DNA of 64,000 nt from Olleya sediminilitoris. GTDB taxonomy: Bacteria > Bacteroidota > Bacteroidia > Flavobacteriales > Flavobacteriaceae. The stretch is taken from the NCBI RefSeq assembly GCF_016785945.1, contig NZ_JAEMEF010000002.1, forward strand, positions 62,001-126,000. The letters are read 5' to 3'. Below are positions 7,397-16,314 of this stretch, one piece after another (positions within the stretch are counted from its first letter, which is position 1; each line of letters opens with the position of its first letter). The notes under the pieces are model-generated. The model did not search any database, was not told the origin of the DNA, and saw only the letters and a program-made list of their open reading frames with translations. The position numbers and the translations under genes were made by a program.

Positions 7397-10297
7397 ATGT
7401 CTCGTTTTATTTTTTACATATTATTTTTAGTAAACATTTGTTTTTTGCAAGCACAAAACCCTGTTTTTGTGCCTATGTCTAATGTTTCTAAACTTCCAGA
7501 TGTTGAGTTTTATGATGTAATAGAAGATAAACAACACTATATATGGTTAGCAGCAGATAAAGGTTTGTACAGGTATAACGGAAAAAATTACAAGCATTTT
7601 AGTCATCCTAAACAAAAAGCAAACTCCTTATTTCAGTTAAAACTTGATAGTAATGGAACTTTGTGGTGTAATAATATTTATGGACAAATATTTTATGTAG
7701 AAGACAATAGCCTGAAACTTTTTCACGATGCCAGTAAATTAGTAATTGGTCAATTAGCACCTTTTACAATACACGAAGACTATATCAGATTATTTACTGT
7801 AACAGGTATTTATGATATTGATATTATAACAAAAAAAACAACTAAGTTTTTTGGTGCTATGTGTATTAGTAACTCTAATAGTAATACTACTAATTACACT
7901 TTTGCTATAAATTCTGAAGGAGATACAAAAGGACAGAGTATTTATAAATTCAATAAAAAGGAAAAGTCAAAATTATTTGAAATTACGAGTGTTAAAAATA
8001 TACAATCGCCAAAACTTTTCGCCTTTAACAATGTCATATTTTTTACACACAAAAGTGAAAGTGGTAATATTATTTATTCTATTAACAAAACAAATAATTC
8101 AACAAAACAACTTAAAACACCATCAGAAATACGAAATGAAATCATTTACGGACTTCTAAAATTTAATGATGCATATTGGTTTTTAACTAGTTCAGGAGTG
8201 TTTATTTATGATTTTAAAAAAGAAGCGTTTATTTTTAGAGAACAACTTTTTAACACAGAATCTATCACTGATGTTGAAGTAGATTTTAATAATAATTATT
8301 GGTTTACAACTTTAGATAACGGTGTGTTTGTAGCTCCAAATCTAAATGTTAGACGTACAAATTTAGAGTTTGTAGAGGCTAAAATAACATCGTCTGTAGC
8401 TTTACAAAATAATAAATTTGTGTTAGGAACCAATAATGGGAAACTTTTGTTTTATAAAGAAAATAAGCTTTATAAAACACTGCAATTACCAGGAAAAAAA
8501 ATTATAGGTAAATTATATTTTGATGAGCAAAAAAAACAATTAATAGTAAGTATTAACGCATCAGAATCTTTTGTGGTTAATTTAAAAACCAATAAAATTA
8601 CAGATTTTAATAATAGGTTTTCGGTTGCCAAAACATTTTCTAAAATTAATGATAGTATTTTGTTTTATGGTAATTATCGTCAAGGTATTGTTTATAAAAA
8701 TCCTTTTAATAAAACTGAAAAAATAATTATTAAAGACAGTCGTGTAAAAGCTTCAACAGTAATTGGTAAAACGCTGTTTGTATCTTATATAGATGGTTTT
8801 TATAAGTATAATACAGCATCTTATTCTTCAGAAGAAATACAATATAATTTTAAAAGTTTATTGGTTAATTGCATTACAAAAAGTAATGATGGTATATGGT
8901 TATCTACACAACATAACGGATTGCTTAAATTTAAAAATGATAGTTTAACAAAATTTGATCATAACTTACCAAATAACTTTCAAATAAACAATATACATTA
9001 TGATGATGATGTATTATGGTTTTCATCCGATTCTGGCTTATTTCAGTACCAATTAAAAAACAACGCACTTAAATTATTAAGTACCCAAGATGGTTTAGAT
9101 ACAGCAGTTAATGATTTTTTAGTACTTAAAAATCAAATTATTATAATTCGTCCAAAAGCATTTTACACGCTTCCAAAGTCACAAAACTTATTTAAAACAT
9201 TTAAAACAGCTAAGGTTAGGATAGAGACAGTGTCTATTAATGATCGTGATACATTGGTTAAAAGCAACTATAAATTACCTCACAATCATAATAAAATAGG
9301 ACTAACTTTCAATTCTAACGGATTTCAATCTAATCAACATGTTAACTACCAATATCGTGTAAGAGAGATTGATACAAGCTGGCAAAATATACCTTTAAAC
9401 ACTCACTATGTAAATTTTAATAGTTTATCAAGTGGGACATATAAATTTGAGCTAAAAGCACAAAATATTAGTGCAAAACAGTCTGTTTATGCTGTTCCAA
9501 TAACCTTTAAAATAGCAAAGCCATTTTGGCAAACCTATTGGTTTTATTGTTTGGTTGTATTGACTGTTTTTGGGTTGATTTGGTTGTATTTTAGATGGAG
9601 AATGAAACAAAAAGAAAGACAACGTATTGCAGAAATTGATAAAATTTTAATCGATAAAAAAATAACTAATTTACGTTTAGAAAATCTGCGTTCGCAAATG
9701 AATCCGCATTTTATTTTTAATGCTTTAAACTCTATTCAAGATTATATTGTGTCTAACGAAAAAGAATTAGCTAGTTCATACCTAGTAAAATTTAGTCGTC
9801 TAATTAGAATGTATTTAGACTACAGTCAGTTAAACGAAATAACTTTAGAAGAAGAATTTAATGCTTTAAAATTGTATTTAGAATTAGAAAAAGTTCGTTT
9901 TGAGGACGAGTTAGATTATAACATTACCATCGATGAACAGTTAAATACAAAACAAATAAAAGTGCCATCGTTGTTCATTCAACCGTATATAGAAAATGCT
10001 TTAAAACATGGGTTATTGCACAAATTAACCAATAGGGAACTAAAGGTTGAAGCTAATTTAATTGAGCAACACAAATTACAAATTACTGTAGAAGATAATG
10101 GTATAGGTAGACAAAAATCCGAAAAATTAAAACGTCCAAACCCACAACATAAACCTTTTGCAACCAAAGCCAACGAAGAACGTGTACATCTATATAAAAA
10201 CAAATTAAAACGCGATATAACCATTGAAATTGAAGATTTATATAATGAAAATCAAAAAGCTTCAGGAACCAGAGTGATTATAACAATGCCAATTTAA
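7397..10297 (+). CDS. Sensor histidine kinase with two-component propeller and Y_Y_Y domains
   Basis: This 966-residue protein has a signal peptide (about 1-19, ending FLQAQ). A long extracytoplasmic beta-propeller follows, built of 'W..t.ngl' blades such as DVIEDKQHYIWLAADKGLYR and NDGIWLSTQHNGLLKF. A Y_Y_Y domain lies at about 630-705, and one transmembrane helix at about 714-735. A coiled linker leads to a LytS/YpdA-type kinase core: MNPHFIFNALNSIQ with phospho-acceptor His771, then the ATPase motifs QPYIENALKHG and VEDNGIGR. It senses an external signal and phosphorylates the LytTR regulator encoded 7 bases downstream. Related propeller sensors often detect carbohydrates, but the ligand here is unknown. 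Confidence 0.93.
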   Translation: MSRFIFYILFLVNICFLQAQNPVFVPMSNVSKLPDVEFYDVIEDKQHYIWLAADKGLYRYNGKNYKHFSHPKQKANSLFQLKLDSNGTLWCNNIYGQIFYVEDNSLKLFHDASKLVIGQLAPFTIHEDYIRLFTVTGIYDIDIITKKTTKFFGAMCISNSNSNTTNYTFAINSEGDTKGQSIYKFNKKEKSKLFEITSVKNIQSPKLFAFNNVIFFTHKSESGNIIYSINKTNNSTKQLKTPSEIRNEIIYGLLKFNDAYWFLTSSGVFIYDFKKEAFIFREQLFNTESITDVEVDFNNNYWFTTLDNGVFVAPNLNVRRTNLEFVEAKITSSVALQNNKFVLGTNNGKLLFYKENKLYKTLQLPGKKIIGKLYFDEQKKQLIVSINASESFVVNLKTNKITDFNNRFSVAKTFSKINDSILFYGNYRQGIVYKNPFNKTEKIIIKDSRVKASTVIGKTLFVSYIDGFYKYNTASYSSEEIQYNFKSLLVNCITKSNDGIWLSTQHNGLLKFKNDSLTKFDHNLPNNFQINNIHYDDDVLWFSSDSGLFQYQLKNNALKLLSTQDGLDTAVNDFLVLKNQIIIIRPKAFYTLPKSQNLFKTFKTAKVRIETVSINDRDTLVKSNYKLPHNHNKIGLTFNSNGFQSNQHVNYQYRVREIDTSWQNIPLNTHYVNFNSLSSGTYKFELKAQNISAKQSVYAVPITFKIAKPFWQTYWFYCLVVLTVFGLIWLYFRWRMKQKERQRIAEIDKILIDKKITNLRLENLRSQMNPHFIFNALNSIQDYIVSNEKELASSYLVKFSRLIRMYLDYSQLNEITLEEEFNALKLYLELEKVRFEDELDYNITIDEQLNTKQIKVPSLFIQPYIENALKHGLLHKLTNRELKVEANLIEQHKLQITVEDNGIGRQKSEKLKRPNPQHKPFATKANEERVHLYKNKLKRDITIEIEDLYNENQKASGTRVIITMPI

Positions 10298-10304
10298 TAT
10301 AACA

Positions 10305-11057
10305 ATGAAAGCTATAATTATAGACGACGAAAAACGCGCCAGACATTTACTATCTAACCTCATAACCGAACATTGTAAAAGTGTTACTAGTATTGTCGAA
10401 GCACAAGATTTAGCGTCTGGTGTAGAATTAATAAAAGAGTCAAAACCAGACATAGTATTTTTAGATATAGAAATGCCAAATCAGTCAGGTTTAGATATCT
10501 TAGAATACTTCCCAAATCAAATCGATTTTAAAATCATTTTTGTTACTGCTTATAACCAATATGCAATTGATGCTTTTAAACTTTCTGCAATAGATTACCT
10601 GTTAAAACCAGTGGACACAAATGAGTTAAAAGAAGCTGTTGCAAAAGCAGAAGAAGCTATTAAAACTAATAATCTTACAGATCAACTTAATAAGTTGCGC
10701 GACTCGTTAAAGCAGTTGTCTTTAGATAAAATAGCATTGGAAATACCTAAGGGTATTATGTTTGCATCTCACAGTGATATCGTTTATTTTAAAGCAGATG
10801 GTATGTACACAAACGTTCAACTTATTGATGGTAAACAAAAAACCATTTGCAAGCCCCTAAAGCATTTTGTGGAGCAGTTGGAACAAAACACTATGTTTTT
10901 TAAATGTCATCGCTCATATTTAATAAATTTAAAATATGTGGACGAATTGGTTAAAGATGATGGTGATTATTTATTGATGAATAATCAAAAACGTATTCCA
11001 ATTTCAAAATCTAATCGCGATCAATTTTTAGATGTGATTAAGGAAACGTTTATGTGA
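10305..11057 (+). CDS. LytTR family response regulator
   Basis: This 250-residue regulator has a receiver domain (residues 1 to about 118) with the acidic pair Asp7-Asp8, phospho-acceptor Asp54 in VFLDIEMP, Thr81 and Lys101. A LytTR DNA-binding domain covers about 145-248 (KADGMYTNVQLIDGK, FFKCHRSYLINLKYV). It is the cognate regulator of the preceding kinase. LytTR proteins bind paired direct repeats about 21 bp apart, and three such sites occur in the 5.3 kb around this gene. It is therefore expected to control its own operon and the two secreted-protein genes downstream; that link is inference. Confidence 0.93.
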   Translation: MKAIIIDDEKRARHLLSNLITEHCKSVTSIVEAQDLASGVELIKESKPDIVFLDIEMPNQSGLDILEYFPNQIDFKIIFVTAYNQYAIDAFKLSAIDYLLKPVDTNELKEAVAKAEEAIKTNNLTDQLNKLRDSLKQLSLDKIALEIPKGIMFASHSDIVYFKADGMYTNVQLIDGKQKTICKPLKHFVEQLEQNTMFFKCHRSYLINLKYVDELVKDDGDYLLMNNQKRIPISKSNRDQFLDVIKETFM

Positions 11058-11084
11058 TTCTTCATTTATAATTTTTAAAATTCA

Positions 11085-11151
11085 TTTAGAAAAAAAAACA
11101 TCATTTTCAGAAAAAAACAAATTAAGAATGGTTGTTAAGTACTTTATTTTG
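11085..11151 (+). promoter_or_regulatory. Putative LytTR operator and promoter, site 2
   Basis: TTTAGAAA at 11085-11092 and TTCAGAAA at 11106-11113 are 21 bp apart. The second repeat continues AAAACAAATTAA, nearly identical to site 3. A -7-like box TTATTTTG lies at 11144-11151, 59 bp after the start of the first repeat, the same offset as in site 3. It would drive the gene at 11174. Confidence 0.6.
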
Positions 11152-11173
11152 AGGTCTATCAAACACAATTCTT

Positions 11174-12397
11174 ATGAAAAAAATAGTATTATTATTTGTT
11201 TTAGCATTGTGCTACAATACGTCGCACGCACAATTTGGTAAATTGCTTAAAAAGAAAGCTAAAGCAGCTGTAGAAAAGAAGATTAATAAAAAGGAAGATA
11301 CTAGTTCATCTTCAAACTCGCAAAATGCTTCAGGAATGGTTGGAAACACTTCATCTTCCTCCAAAAATTCATCAAAAACAGAATATACCGATGAAGAATT
11401 TAAAGCGGAATTAGCTAAAAAATATCCTAACGACCAAGCGAAGCAAGATTTATACTATCAAAAATATCTTGAAAAAAAGCAACAAGAAGCAGAAGCTAAT
11501 AAACCCCAAAAAGCCAATGCAATAAGTGACGACTTTTTATATATGTCTTATCCTTTTGCGATGACTAAAGGCATGAGCTCAGTTGGTGTAGATCGTGTAA
11601 AATTAAGACGTCAGATGACAGATATGGGTGACAATGTAGATATATTACCTGCACAAGATCCAGAATATGCTTGGTTACGTTTTTTAACAACACCAGAGTT
11701 AGAAGCCATGTCTCCAGAAGGTTATATTGGTTACGAGCTGGTTTCAGGAATGTTTACAACCAAAGTTGGCGCAGACAGATCACAAACTTTAGAGCTTGGT
11801 ACAGGTATGCCAATTTTAGTAAGAGGTATGTTAATTGCAGACGACGTGTTTGTTATTTATGCAGCATCTCATCAAGGTGGACACGCATTTAACGTACCAT
11901 CATATATGCACCAAAACGATATTACTATTTTAAATGTAATTGGTAAAGGCGAACAACAATTTCATTTAGACTGGTTAGAAAAAGCAAAACCAATTGTAAA
12001 AGAATTTGAAGCGACGTTAAAAACCAATTACGATGCTGCTGCAAAATCAACTATGGATGCTATAAAAATGACTAAAGCTGGTGGTATGAATAGTAATGCA
12101 TCATTAGTGAGTTTTGCTAAAAATAATGTTTCTAAAACTATTGCAAAAGATGGCGCAAAACTATTAAAACTTAATATAGAGTCTAACGATTGGAGTATTG
12201 TTAAAAATAAATACACAGGTCACATTTTATATCGATGGATAAAAGGTGCATTCACTGAAAAAAATAAAAATAACGACTGCTATTTGCAAGGTTTTTTAAT
12301 CAAGCAGCAGTATAATGGTAGTGGTTATGGTAGCTCTCAATTTGGAGGTGTTATTCATGGACAAATGCCTTATGGGCAAAAAATGAATTGCGAATAA
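11174..12397 (+). CDS. Secreted protein of unknown function
   Basis: This 407-residue protein starts with a clear signal peptide (MKKIVLLFVLALCYNTSHAQ). A Lys-rich stretch (KLLKKKAKAAVEKKINKK) and a Ser/Asn-rich linker (about residues 42-72) follow. A charged segment with a possible coiled coil runs from about 75 to 115. The rest, about 120-407, looks globular and I do not recognise a family in it. There is no T9SS tail and no lipobox, so a periplasmic location is the simplest reading. The gene is downstream of the LytTR system and carries the same repeat-plus-promoter arrangement, so it is a likely regulon member. The terminator at 12426 closes it. Confidence 0.8.
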   Translation: MKKIVLLFVLALCYNTSHAQFGKLLKKKAKAAVEKKINKKEDTSSSSNSQNASGMVGNTSSSSKNSSKTEYTDEEFKAELAKKYPNDQAKQDLYYQKYLEKKQQEAEANKPQKANAISDDFLYMSYPFAMTKGMSSVGVDRVKLRRQMTDMGDNVDILPAQDPEYAWLRFLTTPELEAMSPEGYIGYELVSGMFTTKVGADRSQTLELGTGMPILVRGMLIADDVFVIYAASHQGGHAFNVPSYMHQNDITILNVIGKGEQQFHLDWLEKAKPIVKEFEATLKTNYDAAAKSTMDAIKMTKAGGMNSNASLVSFAKNNVSKTIAKDGAKLLKLNIESNDWSIVKNKYTGHILYRWIKGAFTEKNKNNDCYLQGFLIKQQYNGSGYGSSQFGGVIHGQMPYGQKMNCE

Positions 12398-12425
12398 TTA
12401 AAATGTTTTTTGGTTATAGTTTTTT

Positions 12426-12457
12426 AAAGTCTGCTTGATTAAGCAGGCTTTTTTTAT
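12426..12457 (+). terminator. Rho-independent terminator
   Basis: AAAGTCTGCTT-gatt-AAGCAGGCTTTTTTT, a stem with a G-T pair followed by a T-run, sits 29 bases after the stop codon of the secreted-protein gene. Confidence 0.85.
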
Positions 12458-12489
12458 GAAATAATCGTAGGGATAATTTTAATAAATCA

Positions 12490-12556
12490 TTTAGAAAGAA
12501 ATTAAAGTCATTCAGAAAAAAGCAAATTAAAAACCTTTAGTGTTGCTGTTATTTTG
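12490..12556 (+). promoter_or_regulatory. Putative LytTR operator and promoter, site 3
   Basis: TTTAGAAA at 12490-12497 and TTCAGAAA at 12511-12518 are 21 bp apart. The -7-like box TTATTTTG is at 12549-12556, with spacing identical to site 2. Transcription would start around 12562, which makes the ATG at 12560 unusable and supports a start at 12590 for the next gene. Confidence 0.6.
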
Positions 12557-12589
12557 TAGATGAAATTAATATTAATCTTAACTACAATG

Positions 12590-15124
12590 AAAAAAACTTT
12601 ACTCTTATTATCCTACTTAATGATAACTACATGGTGTAGTATTATTGCGCAAAACGTAAATATTCCGGATGCTAACTTTAAAAACTATTTGTTGGCAGAT
12701 TCAGCAATTAATACAAATTCAGATTCTGAAATTTCTGTTGCAGAAGCACAAGCGTTTTCGGGCGAATTATTAATAAATGGTTTATCTATTTCAGACTTAA
12801 CAGGTATTGAAGCTTTTGTTAACATTACAAGATTAGATTGTTATAGTAATAATTTAACCACTTTAGATGTAAGTAATAACACTGCATTAACACGTTTACA
12901 CTGTGCAGCTAATCAAATTGAAACCTTAGATATTAGTGCAAATACATTAATTACAGATATACAATGTCATAACAATGGAGTCTTGTATGAATTAAACTTA
13001 GCTAACGGAAATAATAGCAATATTAACTGGATGAAAGCCTATGGAAATAGTTTATCATGCATTCAAAAAGATGCTGGTTTTACACCACCAGCAGATGCAG
13101 GAATATACAGCCAAGGTTGGACTAAAGGTAACTCTGCAATTTATGGCGACGATTGCGCAGCGTTAAACCAAATAGTAAATATTCCTGATGCTAATTTCAA
13201 AAGTTTTTTAGTAAACGATAGTAGTATCAATGTAAATAATGATACTGAAATTACAGTGGCTGAAGCACAAGCTACAACAGAGCTTCTTATCAATGGTCTA
13301 TCTATTGCAGATTTAACAGGTATTGCAGCTTTTACCAATTTAACACGTCTAGATTGTTACACAAATAATTTAACAACTATAGATGTAAGTAATAACTTAG
13401 CCTTAACGCGTTTACATTGTGCTGATAATCAAATTGAAATATTAGATATTAGTGCCAATACACAGATTACAGACATACAATGTCATAATAACACTGTTTT
13501 ATACGAATTAAATATAGCTAATGGTAATAACAGCAATATAAATTGGATGAAAGCTTATGGTAATCCAAGTTTAACTTGTATTCAAGTTGATGCAGGCTTT
13601 TCGCCACCAGCAAACAGTGGTTTGTACGTGGCAGGTTGGACTAAAGATAATCAAACAAGTTATAGTGAAAACTGTATACCAACAGTTTATTATGTAGATG
13701 CAAATGCAACAGGCGTAAACGATGGTAGCTCATGGACAGATGCTTTTACAAACGTAGAAGACGCTTTAGCACTTACAAATTTAAATGATGCTGTTTGGGT
13801 AGCAAAAGGAACGTATACATTAGTAGACAAAAATACACCAATAGCTGTTAGTACAAACGAAGTAGATATCATTGGTGGTTTTGCAGGAACAGAAATGACT
13901 CTAGCAGATAGAGATTTAACAGCTATTCATACCACAAATGCAACCATTTTTACGGGAGATATTAATGGTGATGATATTGATGGAGATTTTACCTCAAACA
14001 AAACCGATAATGCGGAACGATTATTTGAGTTAAGAACAAGTAACGTGACCTTTGATGGTATTATTTTTGAAAACATTTACGACACATCACAATCAGGTGG
14101 AGTAGAAGAGAATGGTGTGATATTTATACCAAATAATTTAAATGCAAATAATTTAAAAATTAAAAATTCGATATTTAGAAGTAATTATTCAAATGGCTAT
14201 TTACTTAAAATTAGAAAATTTAATCAAGGATTACTTATTGAAAACACCAAGTTTATAAACAACACCATTGTTAATAAGGGATTGGTTCTCGTAGTATCTG
14301 ATAGTACAAACGGATATATTTTTACACGTTGGGCAAATGTATTGGTAGCAGATAACGATATCAATCTTACAGCCTTAGATATCTACAGAGAAGATTGGAA
14401 TAACGGAAGCACTTTAGATGTTGTAATTAATAACAGTACATTTATAAATAACGACTATAATAGTACTTATGGTAATACAATTACAGCTTCAGGTAATGGT
14501 AGTGTAAATTTAAATATCAATAATGTTATTTTTTGGCAGAATACAACTAATGGCACAGCAGCAACTAGAGATATTTCCGACGGTTTAAATTCTACATACG
14601 ATGTGTTTATTAGAAATTCTATTGCAAATGTATCATCAAACGCAGGAACTTATGGGACATTTAATGCTACAAACGTAACCACTTTAGATCAAGCAACAGA
14701 TAACTTAAATTTAGATAGTGAATATAAGCCAACATCAGCTTCAAATTATATTGTTGATCAAGGAGATAACGCATACTACGATGTAGCTTTATTTGGTGAT
14801 GTTGATTTATCAGGTAACGTTAGAATATTTAACACCACGATAGATTTAGGTGCTTATGAGTTTATTTCTACATTAAGTGTTGACGATATTTCTTTAAGTA
14901 CAAATTCAGTAAGACTATATCCTAATCCTGTAAACGATAAATTATTTATTAAATCAGATAATGCAATAGATTCAATAACAATTTATAATGTTAGTGGACA
15001 AATAATTAAACAAACAGAGATATTTTCTAATCTAATAGATGTTTCTGGTTTAAATGCAGGTTTATATTTTATAAATATTAAATCAGATAACAGAGAAAAT
15101 ATTAAAAAGTTTATTAAAAACTAA
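12590..15124 (+). CDS. Cell-surface protein: duplicated leucine-rich-like region, beta-helix, T9SS sorting tail
   Basis: From the ATG at 12590 the protein has 844 residues and starts with a signal peptide (MKKTLLLLSYLMITTWCSI, cleavage near AQN). An upstream ATG at 12560 would add ten residues before it and lies on the predicted transcription start. Two tandem copies of a unit of about 173 residues follow. Each begins VNIPDANF and contains leucine-rich-like turns (LTRLDCY.NNLTT.DVSNN, LTRLHCA). A right-handed beta-helix region (VYYVDANATGVNDGSSW onward) comes next, and a type A T9SS tail (LYPNPVNDKLFIKS...) ends the protein. It should be exported by T9SS and displayed or released. It is a likely target of the LytTR system. 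The ligand or substrate is unknown. Confidence 0.88.
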   Translation, partial: KKTLLLLSYLMITTWCSIIAQNVNIPDANFKNYLLADSAINTNSDSEISVAEAQAFSGELLINGLSISDLTGIEAFVNITRLDCYSNNLTTLDVSNNTALTRLHCAANQIETLDISANTLITDIQCHNNGVLYELNLANGNNSNINWMKAYGNSLSCIQKDAGFTPPADAGIYSQGWTKGNSAIYGDDCAALNQIVNIPDANFKSFLVNDSSINVNNDTEITVAEAQATTELLINGLSIADLTGIAAFTNLTRLDCYTNNLTTIDVSNNLALTRLHCADNQIEILDISANTQITDIQCHNNTVLYELNIANGNNSNINWMKAYGNPSLTCIQVDAGFSPPANSGLYVAGWTKDNQTSYSENCIPTVYYVDANATGVNDGSSWTDAFTNVEDALALTNLNDAVWVAKGTYTLVDKNTPIAVSTNEVDIIGGFAGTEMTLADRDLTAIHTTNATIFTGDINGDDIDGDFTSNKTDNAERLFELRTSNVTFDGIIFENIYDTSQSGGVEENGVIFIPNNLNANNLKIKNSIFRSNYSNGYLLKIRKFNQGLLIENTKFINNTIVNKGLVLVVSDSTNGYIFTRWANVLVADNDINLTALDIYREDWNNGSTLDVVINNSTFINNDYNSTYGNTITASGNGSVNLNINNVIFWQNTTNGTAATRDISDGLNSTYDVFIRNSIANVSSNAGTYGTFNATNVTTLDQATDNLNLDSEYKPTSASNYIVDQGDNAYYDVALFGDVDLSGNVRIFNTTIDLGAYEFISTLSVDDISLSTNSVRLYPNPVNDKLFIKSDNAIDSITIYNVSGQIIKQTEIFSNLIDVSGLNAGLYFINIKSDNRENIKKFIKN

Positions 15125-15151
15125 AAATTATTAACTAAAAGAAATAAAAAA

Positions 15152-15706
15152 ATGAAAACAATTAAAATTTTATATCTAAGTCTATTAGTTGTCTTTTTTA
15201 CAGCTTGTTCATCAGATGATGATAATAATTCAATTGAAGACAATACAGTAACAAATAAAATAACAGTAGGCGATTCTGAGTTTGAAATGAAAACAGCAAT
15301 TGTAGAACCTACATTAAATAATTCGGTGTTTTTAAGTTTAACAAATAATACACAAGCACAAATTGAAGATTCTTATAATGGTACTACACTTAATAATGTA
15401 GATTACTTTTATGCTAGAATAAACCATTCAGATTTGACATCTAATGAAACTTATGATTTGTCTGAAATATCAAGTTTAGAGTTTATCGTAAATGGAGATA
15501 TTATTGATGCAGAATACGAAAATGGTTTTATTCAATTTTATAAAAGTGGTAGTAATCCAGATTTAGAAGTCACCCAAGGTAGTATTACTGTAACTAACTA
15601 TTCTACAGATAATTTAACCTTAACGTTTAATTTTGTTAGAAATGATGGTACAGAGATTTCAGGAAATTATAATGGTATACTTTTGTCTTTAGATGATCAA
15701 GAATAA
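15152..15706 (+). CDS. Small lipoprotein of unknown function
   Basis: This 184-residue protein has a lipoprotein signal ending FFTACSSDDDNN. Cys19 or so would be lipidated, and the Ser/Asp run is the usual flavobacterial surface-export-like signature. The remainder is rich in beta-prone Thr/Asn/Val segments. I do not recognise the family. It begins 27 bases after the surface-protein gene, so the two are probably co-transcribed from the promoter near 12549. A terminator follows. Confidence 0.75.
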   Translation: MKTIKILYLSLLVVFFTACSSDDDNNSIEDNTVTNKITVGDSEFEMKTAIVEPTLNNSVFLSLTNNTQAQIEDSYNGTTLNNVDYFYARINHSDLTSNETYDLSEISSLEFIVNGDIIDAEYENGFIQFYKSGSNPDLEVTQGSITVTNYSTDNLTLTFNFVRNDGTEISGNYNGILLSLDDQE

Positions 15707-15720
15707 AAAACTATTATAAA

Positions 15721-15753
15721 AAAAAGCGCAACTTGTAAGGGTTGCGTTTTTTA
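15721..15753 (+). terminator. Rho-independent terminator (GCAACC/GGGTTGC family)
   Basis: CGCAAC-ttgtaagg-GTTGCG is preceded by an A-run and followed by T6. Its core is almost identical to the hairpin at 7291-7310. It also lies close after the end of the opposing lipoprotein gene. Confidence 0.85.
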
Positions 15754-15774
15754 GTTTATAATCTTAAGTTATTC

Positions 15775-16161
15775 TTACTGCTTTATAAAATAATGATCTG
15801 ATATGTTAGCCAAAATAATCTTTTCATTATCTATAAACTGAACAGTACTTGTCATTTCTGTATCATCGTTTAATGACATATGTAACATATTATCACTAAC
15901 GTACCAAGTAATTTGATTAGCACTGGATATTGTACCTTGATCGGTAATTTGTAAATCTGTTATTATACCATTGCCATCTGTATCTAACAAGGTTATTTTA
16001 TATTCTATATTGGGATTAATAAGATTATCAGATCTTAGCCATTCTCCTACTAATGCACTATTAGTTTCTGATGGAGTAGAGGTAGTATCATCATCATTAT
16101 TACAAGACCATTGACTTAAGCAAATTACAGTTATAACTACTAATTTAATTAAATGCTTCAT
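15775..16161 (-). CDS. Small lipoprotein, lipocalin-like by pattern
   Basis: This 128-residue protein has a signal peptide ending SQWSCNNDDD, so it is a lipoprotein lipidated at about Cys20. After a short Thr/Ser linker the sequence reads LVGEWLRSD followed by alternating beta strands and FIDNEKIILANISDHYF. That pattern resembles small lipocalin-like domains in Bacteroidota, which start with a 'l.G.W' strand, but this is a weak pattern match. It is transcribed alone, convergent with the preceding operon. Confidence 0.65.
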   Translation of the reverse strand: MKHLIKLVVITVICLSQWSCNNDDDTTSTPSETNSALVGEWLRSDNLINPNIEYKITLLDTDGNGIITDLQITDQGTISSANQITWYVSDNMLHMSLNDDTEMTSTVQFIDNEKIILANISDHYFIKQ

Positions 16162-16255
16162 TGTATTGATTAATTAATATGTCTTAAAAATTTAAAAATC
16201 AGTAAATTGTTTAAGATAAATAGTCTTCAAATGTAATCTTTTATTCTGATAAGGG

Positions 16256-16290
16256 TCAAAAAAAAAGCAATTCAAAGATGAATTGCTTAA
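16256..16290 (-). terminator. Rho-independent terminator of dnaN
   Basis: On the minus strand AAGCAATTCA-tct-TTGAATTGCTT is followed by a run of T. It lies 25 bases beyond the dnaN stop codon. Confidence 0.8.
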
Positions 16291-16314
16291 TTTATTGGTT
16301 AAAGTGTATAAGTT

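Noticed and set aside
12560..12589. Upstream ATG as the start of the duplicated-repeat surface protein
   Set aside because: It lies about four bases after the predicted -7 box, so it would be at or before the transcription start, and it adds ten residues before a normal signal peptide.
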